Virus record (IMG/VR): IMGVR_UViG_3300030520_000087
Coordinates: 1-30,658 of that record
Length of the DNA stretch: 30,658 nucleotides
Reading direction: 5' to 3' (one strand)
From: a virus
The position numbers and the translations under genes were made by a program. Below are positions 7,861-16,055 of the stretch, one piece after another. Numbering within the stretch: the first letter of the stretch is position 1; each line of letters opens with the position of its first letter. The notes under the pieces were generated by a model that saw only the letters and a program-made list of their open reading frames with translations, did not search any database and was not told the DNA's origin.

Positions 7861-8640
7861 ATGGCCGTAGTAGCTTCTCAACCTCCGGTTCGGCAGACTT
7901 CGGGCGGCACGCCTGATGCCCCGTTCCAACCTCTCGCTGATTGCGGCAATTGGAACCCGTTGTTCTACCACGCCTTTGTCGATGACTTCGACCAGAGCTT
8001 GGGGATCACCGGGGCTTATGTCAATATCGGAACCACGCCGACGAATGCTGTAGTTGCCGGTGATGGTGGCATTGCTTCCTTCACCACGCTGGTTGCTGCC
8101 GGTTCCTTTGCTGGTGTGCAAACTCCGGTGGGCGGTTTCACTGTCAACACCCCCCCGAAGAAGGTGTTCTGGGAAGGCCGCTTTCAGATGGCGAACGTAA
8201 CCACCCAGACGTTTCTGGCTGGCTTGATTGCGACGTTTGCGGCTCCGGCCACCCCTACGGTGGTGAATGGCGTGTACTTCAGCAAGGCCGCTGGTGGCGT
8301 ACAACTGGTGGGCAACGTGACGGTGGCTTCGGCCACGGTCTCGGTGAACATCCCTCTGGGCGCTCTTGCCCTGACCAACGCAACCTACTTCGACCTCGCC
8401 ATCTACATCACCCGCCAAGGTGACGTAGAGTTCTACGCCGATACGCAGTTGGTTGGCTTCGTACCGCAGTCGAACATCGGCACCACGAACGGCCCGAACA
8501 ACGCTGGTTGTGTAGCCCGCTTGACGGCGCCGACTCTTCCGACTGTCCCACTGTCTCCGACGATAGTGTTCGGCAACGGGGCCACGGGAGCTATCATCGC
8601 CGGTCTGGCGGACTTCCACCAAGCCCAGAAGGAGCGGTAA
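7861..8640 (+). CDS. Beta-rich virion protein, unknown
   Basis: 259 residues, ribosome site AAGGAGCGGTC ending just before ATG. An N-terminal linker of about 50 residues leads into a beta-rich body of alternating Val/Thr/Ala/Gly stretches (VFWEGRFQMANV, QTFLAGLIATF, VNGVYFSKAAGG, ATVSVNIPLGA, TYFDLAIYITRQGDVEFYADTQLVGF). The stretch around residues 100-215 looks like a jelly-roll or concanavalin-like sandwich of the kind used for capsid decoration or cell-surface binding. No enzyme motif. Tight spacing to the next gene (one base) places it in the capsid block. Confidence 0.65.
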   Translation: MAVVASQPPVRQTSGGTPDAPFQPLADCGNWNPLFYHAFVDDFDQSLGITGAYVNIGTTPTNAVVAGDGGIASFTTLVAAGSFAGVQTPVGGFTVNTPPKKVFWEGRFQMANVTTQTFLAGLIATFAAPATPTVVNGVYFSKAAGGVQLVGNVTVASATVSVNIPLGALALTNATYFDLAIYITRQGDVEFYADTQLVGFVPQSNIGTTNGPNNAGCVARLTAPTLPTVPLSPTIVFGNGATGAIIAGLADFHQAQKER

Positions 8641-8641
8641 G

Positions 8642-9097
8642 ATGGCCTCGAATGCGACTCAGATTGAAATCGATGGGCCGCGTAATGTGGTTACAAAAAC
8701 CACAGGGGATGACACGGCTCCAACACCCGCCTTGCCAGCGTTTACGATTATTCAAGACCCAACTAACGGGTCCTTGAGTGACATGAACCCTGGCATGAGC
8801 GGATTACACCCGGCCACCCGCTTGCGCATTGACTGCATTCAGTATTCCATTTCGGACGGCATCGCTATCCAGTTGTACTGGAATGCCACCACACCTATCC
8901 TCATCACAGAGTTGTCAGGCCGGGGTAAGATAGAAGCCAAGTGGTTCGGGGGATTGCAAAATAATGCCGGTGTTGGTGTGACAGGGGCCATTAGTTTTTC
9001 GGTAATCGTTATCGATGCCCTGGCAGCGGGTACAGTTACCTGGACCCTGATGCTTCAAACTGTCAAGTACCGCCCCATCAGTGTTGGCGGGGCTTAA
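8642..9097 (+). CDS. Beta-rich virion protein, unknown
   Basis: 151 residues. GGAG lies 7-8 bases upstream of ATG. The first 60 residues are flexible (Pro/Thr/Asp), the rest beta-rich: TRLRIDCIQYSISDGIAIQLYWN, ILITELSGRGKIEAKWFGGLQNN, GAISFSVIVIDALAAGTVTWTLMLQTVKY. Alternating hydrophobic residues ending in a long strand suggest a small sandwich domain, perhaps a capsid decoration protein. No recognised family. Two similar small beta proteins lie either side. Confidence 0.6.
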   Translation: MASNATQIEIDGPRNVVTKTTGDDTAPTPALPAFTIIQDPTNGSLSDMNPGMSGLHPATRLRIDCIQYSISDGIAIQLYWNATTPILITELSGRGKIEAKWFGGLQNNAGVGVTGAISFSVIVIDALAAGTVTWTLMLQTVKYRPISVGGA

Positions 9098-9111
9098 CTT
9101 AGGAGTAATTT

Positions 9112-9438
9112 ATGGCTATCGCTACTGCAACTATCACCACCGAAACCGCAGACCTTCCGGACGGATTTGCGTCATTTGAGGGTTATGTGTTCAGCCTGGA
9201 TCATGCCGCAGGCACGGGGCATATTGAATCGCAGTCGGTTACCACCGACACCTGCACCTTCGCTACCGCCTTGAACCCAGGCGACTACACGGTCACTGTT
9301 CAAGCCAATGGCCTGATGACAGTCAATGGGGTAGCGCCTCTTGGCAATCCCGTGACAACCGCCTTTACGGTCCCGGCTGTGGTCGTGCCGCCTGCTACCT
9401 ACCAATCGCCCACTGGCGTAACGGTTACGCTTTCGTAG
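9112..9438 (+). CDS. Small Ig-like beta protein
   Basis: 108 residues after a good AGGAG site. Composition is Thr/Val/Ala-rich with NPGDYTVTVQANG, the pattern of a strand pair in bacterial Ig-like or fibronectin-like domains (L-PGDYTVTV-A). One Cys. The C-terminal 20 residues after VPAVVVPPATYQSP look like a flexible tail. Phages often display such domains on capsid or tail surfaces; here the location after the capsid gene favours a capsid ornament. The assignment is by pattern only. Confidence 0.55.
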   Translation: MAIATATITTETADLPDGFASFEGYVFSLDHAAGTGHIESQSVTTDTCTFATALNPGDYTVTVQANGLMTVNGVAPLGNPVTTAFTVPAVVVPPATYQSPTGVTVTLS

Positions 9439-9446
9439 GAGGTTAT

Positions 9447-9641
9447 ATGGGCCTGTATTCAAATCCCATTGCCTTATCGGTTGTGACGGAGGGGGTTGCG
9501 CCAGAACCTCTTCGGGTAGGGGAACGTGTCCTGTGGAAAGGTATCGAAGTACGTATTGTAGCTTTCCACCCCGGCTTGATTGAAGCCAGGAACCAGACTC
9601 TTTTGGTTCATGCCTCCCCGGACCAATTCACCTCCTGCTAA
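9447..9641 (+). CDS. Small protein with SH3/KOW-like beta pattern, unknown
   Basis: 64 residues, ribosome site AGGAGGTTAT. The second half reads LRVGERVLWKGIEVRIVAFHPGLIEARNQTLLVHASPDQF, alternating strands with a GERV turn like those of small SH3-like barrels. No known family. It is the last gene before the promoter/terminator-like island, so it closes the capsid transcript block. Confidence 0.5.
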   Translation: MGLYSNPIALSVVTEGVAPEPLRVGERVLWKGIEVRIVAFHPGLIEARNQTLLVHASPDQFTSC

Positions 9642-9656
9642 AATCTGCGGTATAAT
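9627..9656 (+). promoter_or_regulatory. Candidate sigma70-type promoter
   Basis: A perfect TATAAT at 9651-9656 with a TTCACC (4 of 6 matches to TTGACA) at 9627-9632, spacer 18. The -10 box sits in the loop of a small inverted repeat (TGCGG...CCGCA, 9646-9662). Lies partly in the end of the preceding gene. A start near 9663 would be followed within about 20 bases by the terminator-like hairpin, so if active it makes either a very short RNA or an attenuated transcript into the zinc-ribbon genes. Confidence 0.4.
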
Positions 9657-9678
9657 CCCGCAACGAGTCTACGTAGTG

Positions 9679-9702
9679 AGCCCTCTCCCCGAGGGCTTTT
9701 CC
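9679..9702 (+). terminator. Candidate intrinsic terminator
   Basis: A perfect 7-bp stem AGCCCTC / GAGGGCT with a 5-base loop (TCCCC), running directly into CTTTTCC and then TTT. It sits in one of the few real gaps of the late region, between the capsid block and the zinc-ribbon/tail block. The T-run is short (four), so partial read-through is likely, which would set the ratio of head to tail gene expression. Confidence 0.6.
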
Positions 9703-9721
9703 TAGTTTATGGAGCGTACTC

Positions 9722-9940
9722 GTGGCTACTCAACTGTTCTACATCTGCGACGTGTGTGGCAATCAAAGCCTCAACAAGTCGAACTTCAATACCCCCGTCC
9801 TGGCTGGCGCCGCTTCGAATCTCGTCGCAGTGATCCCATCTGTCCTGCTCTGCAACCCCTGCTGCACTGAACTCGGCGCCGCTGCGAACGTGACCTTGAC
9901 CGCTCGCCAGGGGATCAATGCGGGGGTGACGTTGCCATGA
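9722..9940 (+). CDS. Small zinc-ribbon-like protein
   Basis: 72 residues from a GTG start preceded by TTTATGGAGCGTACTC. Two Cys knuckles, CDVCG near residues 9-13 and CNPCC near 44-48, spaced about 30 apart as in a zinc ribbon. The region between is beta-like and hydrophobic. The stop overlaps the start of the next gene (ATGA), which also has a zinc knuckle, so the pair are probably co-made and may act together. Function unknown; a role in virion assembly is inferred from place. Confidence 0.65.
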   Translation: MATQLFYICDVCGNQSLNKSNFNTPVLAGAASNLVAVIPSVLLCNPCCTELGAAANVTLTARQGINAGVTLP

Positions 9941-10497
9941 GCGGGAATCGGGGTTACTTCAAGCTGGGCGACTACAACGCTATCTGCCGGGTCTGCGGGT
10001 TCAAGCGCAAGGCCAGCGAGTTGCGTCTGCGGTGGGACGGCGTCTACGTCTGCAAGGAGGACTGGGAACCGCGCCAGCCCCAGGACTTCGTTCGCGGTGT
10101 GCCCGACGAGCAGGCGCCGCCCTGGACCCAGCCCGAGGTACGGCCTGTCTTCCTGCCTCTCGGCCAACTCGGCCTCGGCGCCGGTCCTGCAATCCTCGGC
10201 GGCACCCCCAACCCTGGCGACGGCGTCACCCCAACCGAGGGCGTCGAGTACGGCAACCTCATCATCGGCACTCCCGCCGTCTACCGCAATCGCATCCTCC
10301 AGACGCCCGGTGTCGACTACAACCTCACGTCCAATTTCGGCAACCTCACCTTCACGTCTTCCCCCAACGAAGGTGATGTGTTGACATGGTCAGGCACGTG
10401 GAAAGACAACGCTCTGGTTCTCTGGACTATCGTTCAATTCCAGTTCGCCACTGGCGACGGCTCGACCACTTCTTACATCCTCTACGCAGCGAGTTGA
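9937..10497 (+). CDS. Zinc-knuckle virion-region protein
   Basis: 186 residues. The N-terminus has ICRVCGFKRKASELRLRWDGVYVCKEDWEPRQPQDF (residues 16-51), a pattern common in phages next to head-tail adaptor genes: CxxC, a W-D-G turn, then a third Cys followed by K-E-D rather than a fourth Cys, so Asp or another residue would complete a metal site. A Pro/Gly-rich linker follows, then a beta-rich C-terminal half (VYRNRILQTPGVDYNL..., FTSSPNEGDVLTWSGTW), resembling short virion fibre or plug modules. Start overlaps the previous stop. Exact role unknown. Confidence 0.7.
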   Translation: MSGNRGYFKLGDYNAICRVCGFKRKASELRLRWDGVYVCKEDWEPRQPQDFVRGVPDEQAPPWTQPEVRPVFLPLGQLGLGAGPAILGGTPNPGDGVTPTEGVEYGNLIIGTPAVYRNRILQTPGVDYNLTSNFGNLTFTSSPNEGDVLTWSGTWKDNALVLWTIVQFQFATGDGSTTSYILYAAS

Positions 10498-10498
10498 G

Positions 10499-11233
10499 AT
10501 GAGCACCACTTTTAGCGTTAGCCGGGACGATGTCATCAACAGGGCTCTGAGGCTCTGTGGCACCTACGACGCCACGAACCCGCCGACCAGCCAAGACTAC
10601 CAGTATGTGAGTCTCGCCTTCAATATGATGATTAAGGCGTGGATACTCCAGGGCCAGCCTATGTGGAAGGTGGTCGAGACGGTGCTGCCGCTGGTGGCGG
10701 GACAGAGGACGTATCAGATTGGGCCGTATGCCACCGGCACTGGCTCACTCGTGACGACCCGCATCTTGAAGGTGCAGCAGGCGTTCGTCCGGTTCAACCC
10801 CACCCAGTTCGATACTCCCATCGATCAACTCTCGATTCAAGAGTACAACATGTACGGAAGCAAGAACTCCCTGGGCGTAGTGAACTCGATGCTCTATCGC
10901 CCGTTCAATGACAACAACGGGAGTATCGAACCGCAGAACTCTGAAATCTTCGTCTACCCCACTCCTGCCGATGACAACTACTCGTTGCGGATGATTGGCC
11001 TCGTGACGCTGAACGATGTCGAGATTGGCACTGACCCGGTCGACTTCCCCCAGGAATGCTACATGGGGTTGACGTGGTGCCTTGCCAATGAGATCAGCCT
11101 CGAATACGCCACGTCTCTCGACCGCGTCCAGATGATCCAACAGCGCGCGGCGAAAGCCTACGAGGACATGATTAACTGGTCGCAGGAGAACACGGACTCG
11201 GTCAGGTTCCTCTACGATACCCGGAGCCGGTAA
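10499..11233 (+). CDS. Head-tail adaptor (P22 gp4-like)
   Basis: Binds beneath the portal after packaging and closes the channel. 244 residues: RDDVINRALRLCGTYDATNPPTSQDYQYVSLAFNMMIKAWILQG is the typical N-terminal helix pair of gp4-like adaptors, followed by a beta part (RTYQIGPYATG, TRILKVQQAFVRF, EIFVYPTPADDNYSLRMIGLVTLNDV) and C-terminal helices (ECYMGLTWCLANEISLEYATSLDRVQMIQQRAAKAYEDM). The stop overlaps the start of the nozzle-like gene by one base (TAATG), fitting stoichiometric assembly of the short tail. Confidence 0.8.
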   Translation: MSTTFSVSRDDVINRALRLCGTYDATNPPTSQDYQYVSLAFNMMIKAWILQGQPMWKVVETVLPLVAGQRTYQIGPYATGTGSLVTTRILKVQQAFVRFNPTQFDTPIDQLSIQEYNMYGSKNSLGVVNSMLYRPFNDNNGSIEPQNSEIFVYPTPADDNYSLRMIGLVTLNDVEIGTDPVDFPQECYMGLTWCLANEISLEYATSLDRVQMIQQRAAKAYEDMINWSQENTDSVRFLYDTRSR

Positions 11234-14076
11234 TGGATCAACCGCCAGTCCGCTTCCCTCTTGTCGAGCCCCTGGAGAACAGGGACGCTACCACCTCGAC
11301 CGATGCGAAGGTCCTCAACGGGATCATCGAGCAGTCGACTCGGGGGACTCTGCGCGTCATCAAAAGGCCGGGGCAAAGGTTGGCGTTCCAGGGGACGGTA
11401 GGTATTGGGCAGGGCATCGACAACTACCTCGGCAACCTCTACTCCATCTCGGGCGATACGCTCAATGCGTTCGGGGCGTCCTCCATCGTCCTGACCGCTC
11501 AACAGGTCACAGGGTCGGCTACCTTCTCTACCCGCACACTGCCTATGGGAGTTGGCTTCCAAGGCAAGCTGTGGATATTCGGTGGCATCAATTCGGCAGG
11601 AGTCCCACAGAACGATATCTGGTCGTCGGTCGATGGCTTGGCCTGGGTCAACAATGGGACGGCGGCATGGTTCCCCAGGGGCGGCGCCTCGGTCATCGTC
11701 TTCAACAACACCCTCTACCTGATGGGCGGGACGACTGGTGTTGGCTCGGGCAACATCGTCTTCGGGGATGTGTGGTCGACCCCCGATGGGATCAACTGGA
11801 CTCAGATCAGTGCGGCGGCATTCGGCCCTCGGTTCTCCTTCGGCGTCACCGCCTCCTCTTCTCTCATGTACATCGCAGGGGGTACAGCCGGTCCCGCCTC
11901 CAACGGAGCAGGCAACACCTTCTACTCCGATGTCTGGTCTTCCCCTGACGGCGTCTCGTGGACGCAGTGCGCCAAGGAAGCCCCGTGGGTTGCCCGCTCG
12001 AACCTCGGCTTCTTCTGGATGGGCACCAAGCTGACGGTCGTCGGCGGACAACTGTCGGACCCTTTCCACTTTGCAACCTCTGATTGCTGGACCTCCCCCG
12101 ATGGCACTACTTGGACCCGCTCATCTTCAAACCCGTTCGCTGTTGCGGCATCTGGTGTTTGGCCTATTGCGGCGTTTGACTCCTACGGGCAAGACTTCCC
12201 TATCCCGAGCCCGATCACGGTTTCTGGTGGCACTGGCGGCACGGGAGCAACAGCTTATGCTTTTACAGACTTTGATGACGATGGGGATGGGGACAAGTCA
12301 GCCCTCGGACCCTACGTACAAGTCACCTTCGGCAACGTCGGAAGCGGCTACACGGGAGCCCCGAACGTAGCCTTTGGCCTGAACGTTGGGTTCAATGCTG
12401 GCGCCTATGCGATGCTGGACGGCACCTCCAACGGCGGGGCCAAACAACTCCAGGCCACTACCCTGAACGGTGTCGTCTACCTCCTCGAATACAGCGCCTC
12501 CGGCTCTGACGTTCAACGTATCTGGTCGACCACGGACGGCGTGACCTTCGAGAATACGGGCACCAACTTCTCGGCGGGGTGGCCGGTACGAAGTGGCGGC
12601 GCCTTCTTCGGCTTCGGCAATCTCTGGGAGATTGGTGGGGAAGCCACGGCAACCTCCACCTTCTACGATGACGTGTGGCTGGTCGACTTCACCGGCTTGA
12701 CGGTGGCCCTGGCCCCTAACGTAGCAGGCGGCTTCTACCACTTCACTCAGACCGCTACCTCGATCACCACGCCCCTGCTGGTGTTCAAGTCGACGCATGA
12801 CCTGTACTCGTTCAACTCGAACCTGAACGCCCTGACGAAGCTGTCGAACGTTCCTAACTACCCAACCGTCACGGTCCCTGGCATCGTCTACCTCGATACC
12901 TTCTTCTTCGTGATGGACCCCGAAGGGCAGATTTGGAACTCGGCAGAGAACGACCCTTCGACGTGGACTGCCTTAGGCTTCATTGCAATGGAGAACGAAC
13001 CAAACGGTGGGGTGGCGATTGCCAAGTACCTCAACTACGTGGTGGGCTTCGGTGTGTGGAGCATGGAGTTCTTCGCGGATGCGGGTGTACCGCCGCCCGC
13101 TTCCCCGCTCCTGCCCAACACGTCCCTGCCTTCGCTGGTTGGGTGCGCCGCTGGCGAGTCGGTGATCGAGATGCAGAACTCGGTCGTGTGGATCGGCCAG
13201 ACCCGGCGTGAAGGTGCCTCGGTCTACATGATCCAGAACTATATGCCGGTGAAAATCAGCACAGCGTTCGTCGACCGTATCCTCCAGAACGATCCGTTGA
13301 ATAACATCTCGGCGTTCTCGGTGGATCAGTACGGCCATAGCTGCTACGTGTTGACCTTGCGCACGACTAACATCACGCTCGTTTATTCGTTCGACTCGGG
13401 CCTGTGGACCATCTTCACGTCCAACACGCAGAACCCGACTCAGCAGGTTACGCTGTTGGAAGCGGACCCGTATGGCACGGTGACGGCAGTGGTGCCCAAC
13501 AACGGCTCCTCGGATGGCGATCCTGTCGTTATCCAGGGCGCCGTCATCCCGGACTACAACGGCATCTTCAACATCACGGTAGTCGACACCAACACGTTCA
13601 CGTACCAGATCGGTACGGCTCCGGCAGGGAATCCTGGCAATGCTGGGTTCGCCAACTTCTCGGAGAACTGTTTCCGTCCGGTCGCCAGTGCCCAGGTGAT
13701 GGACTTGGACTATCTTCAGGACCCGACGAGCGGCGCCATCTACGTACAGGACTCGACTGACGTGACGGACAACGGTGGACCTATCGACCTCCAGATCATC
13801 ACCGACCGGTACGATGGCGGCATAAGCCAGTGGAAGGTCTGCCGCCGTATCACCCTCATCGCGGACATCCAGTCCTTCAACGTGATGGTGAGTTACTCGG
13901 ATAACGACTACCAGTCGTATTCGTCTAGCCGCTTCATGAGTACGCAGCAAGGGCAACGGGCAACGGTGACACCGGCAGGCAGGTTCCGCCGCAGGGCATT
14001 CAAGATTCGCCACACTGAACCAGTAGCATTCCGGGCCGAAGCCCTTGAGTTAGAAATTATTTTGGGAAGCTTCTAA
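11233..14076 (+). CDS. Tail nozzle-like protein (P22 gp10-like) with Kelch-type propeller
   Basis: 947 residues. N-terminal PPVRFPLVEPLENRDATTSTDAKVLNG and the IKRPGQRL segment fit packaged-DNA stabilisation/nozzle proteins that extend the portal-adaptor channel. Residues about 105-490 carry five repeats of a hydrophobic strand ending in GG (KLWIFGG, TLYLMGG, LMYIAGG, KLTVVGG, NLWEIGG) and five W-S-x-x-D-G-x-x-W/F turns (IWSSVDGLAW, VWSTPDGINW, VWSSPDGVSW, CWTSPDGTTW, IWSTTDGVTF), a Kelch-type beta-propeller. An insert at about 325-395 holds an acidic DFDDDGDGDKS loop, possibly calcium-binding, and a GSGYTGAPNVAF strand. Near 745-800 a further small beta module (SSDGDPVVIQG...NTFTYQIG) is inserted. 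The last 100 residues (RITLIADIQ...RRRAFKIRH) resemble the C-terminus of nozzle proteins. Confidence 0.75.
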   Translation: MDQPPVRFPLVEPLENRDATTSTDAKVLNGIIEQSTRGTLRVIKRPGQRLAFQGTVGIGQGIDNYLGNLYSISGDTLNAFGASSIVLTAQQVTGSATFSTRTLPMGVGFQGKLWIFGGINSAGVPQNDIWSSVDGLAWVNNGTAAWFPRGGASVIVFNNTLYLMGGTTGVGSGNIVFGDVWSTPDGINWTQISAAAFGPRFSFGVTASSSLMYIAGGTAGPASNGAGNTFYSDVWSSPDGVSWTQCAKEAPWVARSNLGFFWMGTKLTVVGGQLSDPFHFATSDCWTSPDGTTWTRSSSNPFAVAASGVWPIAAFDSYGQDFPIPSPITVSGGTGGTGATAYAFTDFDDDGDGDKSALGPYVQVTFGNVGSGYTGAPNVAFGLNVGFNAGAYAMLDGTSNGGAKQLQATTLNGVVYLLEYSASGSDVQRIWSTTDGVTFENTGTNFSAGWPVRSGGAFFGFGNLWEIGGEATATSTFYDDVWLVDFTGLTVALAPNVAGGFYHFTQTATSITTPLLVFKSTHDLYSFNSNLNALTKLSNVPNYPTVTVPGIVYLDTFFFVMDPEGQIWNSAENDPSTWTALGFIAMENEPNGGVAIAKYLNYVVGFGVWSMEFFADAGVPPPASPLLPNTSLPSLVGCAAGESVIEMQNSVVWIGQTRREGASVYMIQNYMPVKISTAFVDRILQNDPLNNISAFSVDQYGHSCYVLTLRTTNITLVYSFDSGLWTIFTSNTQNPTQQVTLLEADPYGTVTAVVPNNGSSDGDPVVIQGAVIPDYNGIFNITVVDTNTFTYQIGTAPAGNPGNAGFANFSENCFRPVASAQVMDLDYLQDPTSGAIYVQDSTDVTDNGGPIDLQIITDRYDGGISQWKVCRRITLIADIQSFNVMVSYSDNDYQSYSSSRFMSTQQGQRATVTPAGRFRRRAFKIRHTEPVAFRAEALELEIILGSF

Positions 14077-14077
14077 A

Positions 14078-15307
14078 ATGGACCCATCTTCGCTGGCACA
14101 ACTTCTCTCGGGCATCTTCAGTGGTGCTGCGGGCATTTCGCAACTCGGCTCGGCGGGGACTAACGCTGCGGCGGGCGCTGCTGCGGCTTCCCCCTTCGGC
14201 GGACAGTATGCCAACTACCAGCCGATGGTGAGCGGGCAGTTGGCTAACACGGGCGCCGAAGCCACTGCCGGGTCACAGTTGACCACAGGGGCGGGCAACG
14301 CTTTGATGGGGGCCAACACTGCTGTCACTGGTGATCCGGGGGCTCTTTCCACGGCGCAGAACCTGACCTCCGCACTCAACGGCCAGATCAGTGGTATCGC
14401 CGGGTTGAACACTAACGCCGGGTCGACGACCGCCTCCGAGAACAACGCAGGCTCAAACCTCACGAGCCAATTGTCTGCGCTCGCCGGTAACTACATGAGC
14501 AACCCCGCCATCCAGGCGCAGTACCAACTCGGGCTCAACTCGGCTACTCGCAGTGCTGCCTCCAGTGGCACGGCTGTCTCGGGCGCGGCTCTTACCCAAC
14601 TCGAACAGTACGGGCAGCAGTACGCTTCCGGCGCCTACCAGCAGACCTTCAACGATCTGGTCACAGGCTCGACGACCGCCAACAACGAGAACCTCCAAGC
14701 CACGCAAGAGCAGGCCGCGTTGCAGGGGCAGACCTTCAACCAAGGGTTGGCGCAGAACCAAGGTGAAGCCTCCTTGCTCCAACAACAAGAGCAGAACGAG
14801 ATGGGGTTCAACAGCGCCGCTGTCACGAATCAGCAGGACACGGCCAGCAACCTCATGAGCCAGATCAGCGGAGCAGGGTCCCTCTACAACGCCTCGACTG
14901 GCAACATCAACAATGCCAATCAGGGGTTGTTGAGTTCCTTGGGCCAGTTGAGCGGGGCTACCACAGGTTCGCCGGGAGCAGCGGGGCAGATTCTCTCGGG
15001 CCAGTTCGCCAACACGAACACCGCACTCGGCAACATCGGCGCCGGTATCACGGGAGCAGGGTCCGCTTTGGGCAGCAGCGCAGGCAGCTTGTTGTCCAGC
15101 CTTTTCGGCGGCAACTCCTCCGGCATCTCTGACAGCCTGTCCAGTCTCTTCGGCAGTGGCTCCGCTCAGGGGGCATTGAGCGGTCTGACAGTGGATGGGC
15201 TGGATAGTTCCCTCGGCTCTTCTGCAAGTGGCGGCTTCGAGTCCCTCCTGTCGGGCGGTACTGACTCCGGCGTGAGTGATGGGTTGAGCGCTCTCTTGGG
15301 GCTGTGA
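14078..15307 (+). CDS. Internal virion/ejection protein, Ala-Gly-Ser-rich
   Basis: 409 residues, first of four genes whose products look like proteins stored in the head and ejected with DNA to form a channel through the cell envelope. It is dominated by Ala, Gly, Ser, Asn and Gln. The N-terminus is hydrophobic and Ala-rich; the middle is helical and Gln-rich (NENLQATQEQAALQGQTFNQGLAQ, LQQQEQNEMGF); the C-terminus is a Gly/Ser-rich run of short hydrophobic repeats (LGSSAGSLLSSLFGG). This matches P22 gp7/gp20-type composition rather than sequence. Order right after the nozzle gene supports it. Confidence 0.65.
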   Translation: MDPSSLAQLLSGIFSGAAGISQLGSAGTNAAAGAAAASPFGGQYANYQPMVSGQLANTGAEATAGSQLTTGAGNALMGANTAVTGDPGALSTAQNLTSALNGQISGIAGLNTNAGSTTASENNAGSNLTSQLSALAGNYMSNPAIQAQYQLGLNSATRSAASSGTAVSGAALTQLEQYGQQYASGAYQQTFNDLVTGSTTANNENLQATQEQAALQGQTFNQGLAQNQGEASLLQQQEQNEMGFNSAAVTNQQDTASNLMSQISGAGSLYNASTGNINNANQGLLSSLGQLSGATTGSPGAAGQILSGQFANTNTALGNIGAGITGAGSALGSSAGSLLSSLFGGNSSGISDSLSSLFGSGSAQGALSGLTVDGLDSSLGSSASGGFESLLSGGTDSGVSDGLSALLGL

Positions 15308-16053
15308 TGGATAACTTTCTGACACAAGCCCTGAGCGTCAAGCAGAACGACCCCAGTGCTAACCCCCTCGCCTCGATACAGAACTTGAAGGCGCTGTATG
15401 GGGGGAATGGGTACAACTCCAATCAGGTGAACTCGAACCTGGGGAACCTTCTGACTACGGCGTTGGGGGGAACTCAGTCGGCGGGGTCCGCTGTGAACGG
15501 CAAGGGCGGCTCAGCCAACCAGGGCAGCGGTGGCGGGGCTGCTGGCAGCGGGCATGGTGCAGGAGTAGGGGGGACAGCTTCCAGCCAGTTTGGCGGCGAT
15601 TCAAGCGCTCTCGGCTCGGTCATGGGCGGTATAATGGGCCAGATCGGGAGCATGGCAATTGGGGGCCTTATCGGTGGGCCGATTGGCGGTATCGTCGGGC
15701 TCGCCCTCAGCCTCGGCGTCAAGACAGCAGTCAAGAACGCTCCAGGCGGCGACTCGAACGCAATGTCGGCGGGGCAGACCAATGCCAACGCTGCGGCCCT
15801 CGGTGCCACATCTGGTGTCGCTGGAGTCGGTGCCAACACGGCAGGCTTCGCAGGCCCCGGCCAGTCGGCGGACTCGGGCGCCAATGCTGAAGGCGCGGCC
15901 AGCAGCGGACAAGGAACAGACTCCGGCGCCCTCGGCGGTCCCGGCGCAGGCACAGGAGTAGGCTCCTACGGCGGTGGGCAAGGAGATGGCGGCGATGGTG
16001 GTGACGGCGGTGGAGATGGTGGGGAAGGTGGTGGTTCTGGAGGAGGTGACTAA
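15307..16053 (+). CDS. Gly-rich internal virion protein
   Basis: 248 residues from ATG 15307, overlapping the previous stop by one base (TGATG); a GTG one codon earlier is less likely. N-terminus helical (NFLTQALSVKQNDPSANPLASIQNLKALYGG), then Gly/Ala/Ser-rich. One strongly hydrophobic segment, residues about 101-132 (SVMGGIMGQIGSMAIGGLIGGPIGGIVGL), rich in Gly zippers, could insert into membrane when ejected. The last 35 residues are almost only Gly, Asp, Ser and Glu. Probably part of the ejection set; no family recognised. Confidence 0.6.
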   Translation: MDNFLTQALSVKQNDPSANPLASIQNLKALYGGNGYNSNQVNSNLGNLLTTALGGTQSAGSAVNGKGGSANQGSGGGAAGSGHGAGVGGTASSQFGGDSSALGSVMGGIMGQIGSMAIGGLIGGPIGGIVGLALSLGVKTAVKNAPGGDSNAMSAGQTNANAAALGATSGVAGVGANTAGFAGPGQSADSGANAEGAASSGQGTDSGALGGPGAGTGVGSYGGGQGDGGDGGDGGGDGGEGGGSGGGD

Positions 16054-16055
16054 GC

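Noticed and set aside
15961-16050. Triplet repeat (GGT/GGC/GAT) as a DNA-level element
   Set aside because: Explained by the Gly/Asp-rich tail of the internal virion protein.
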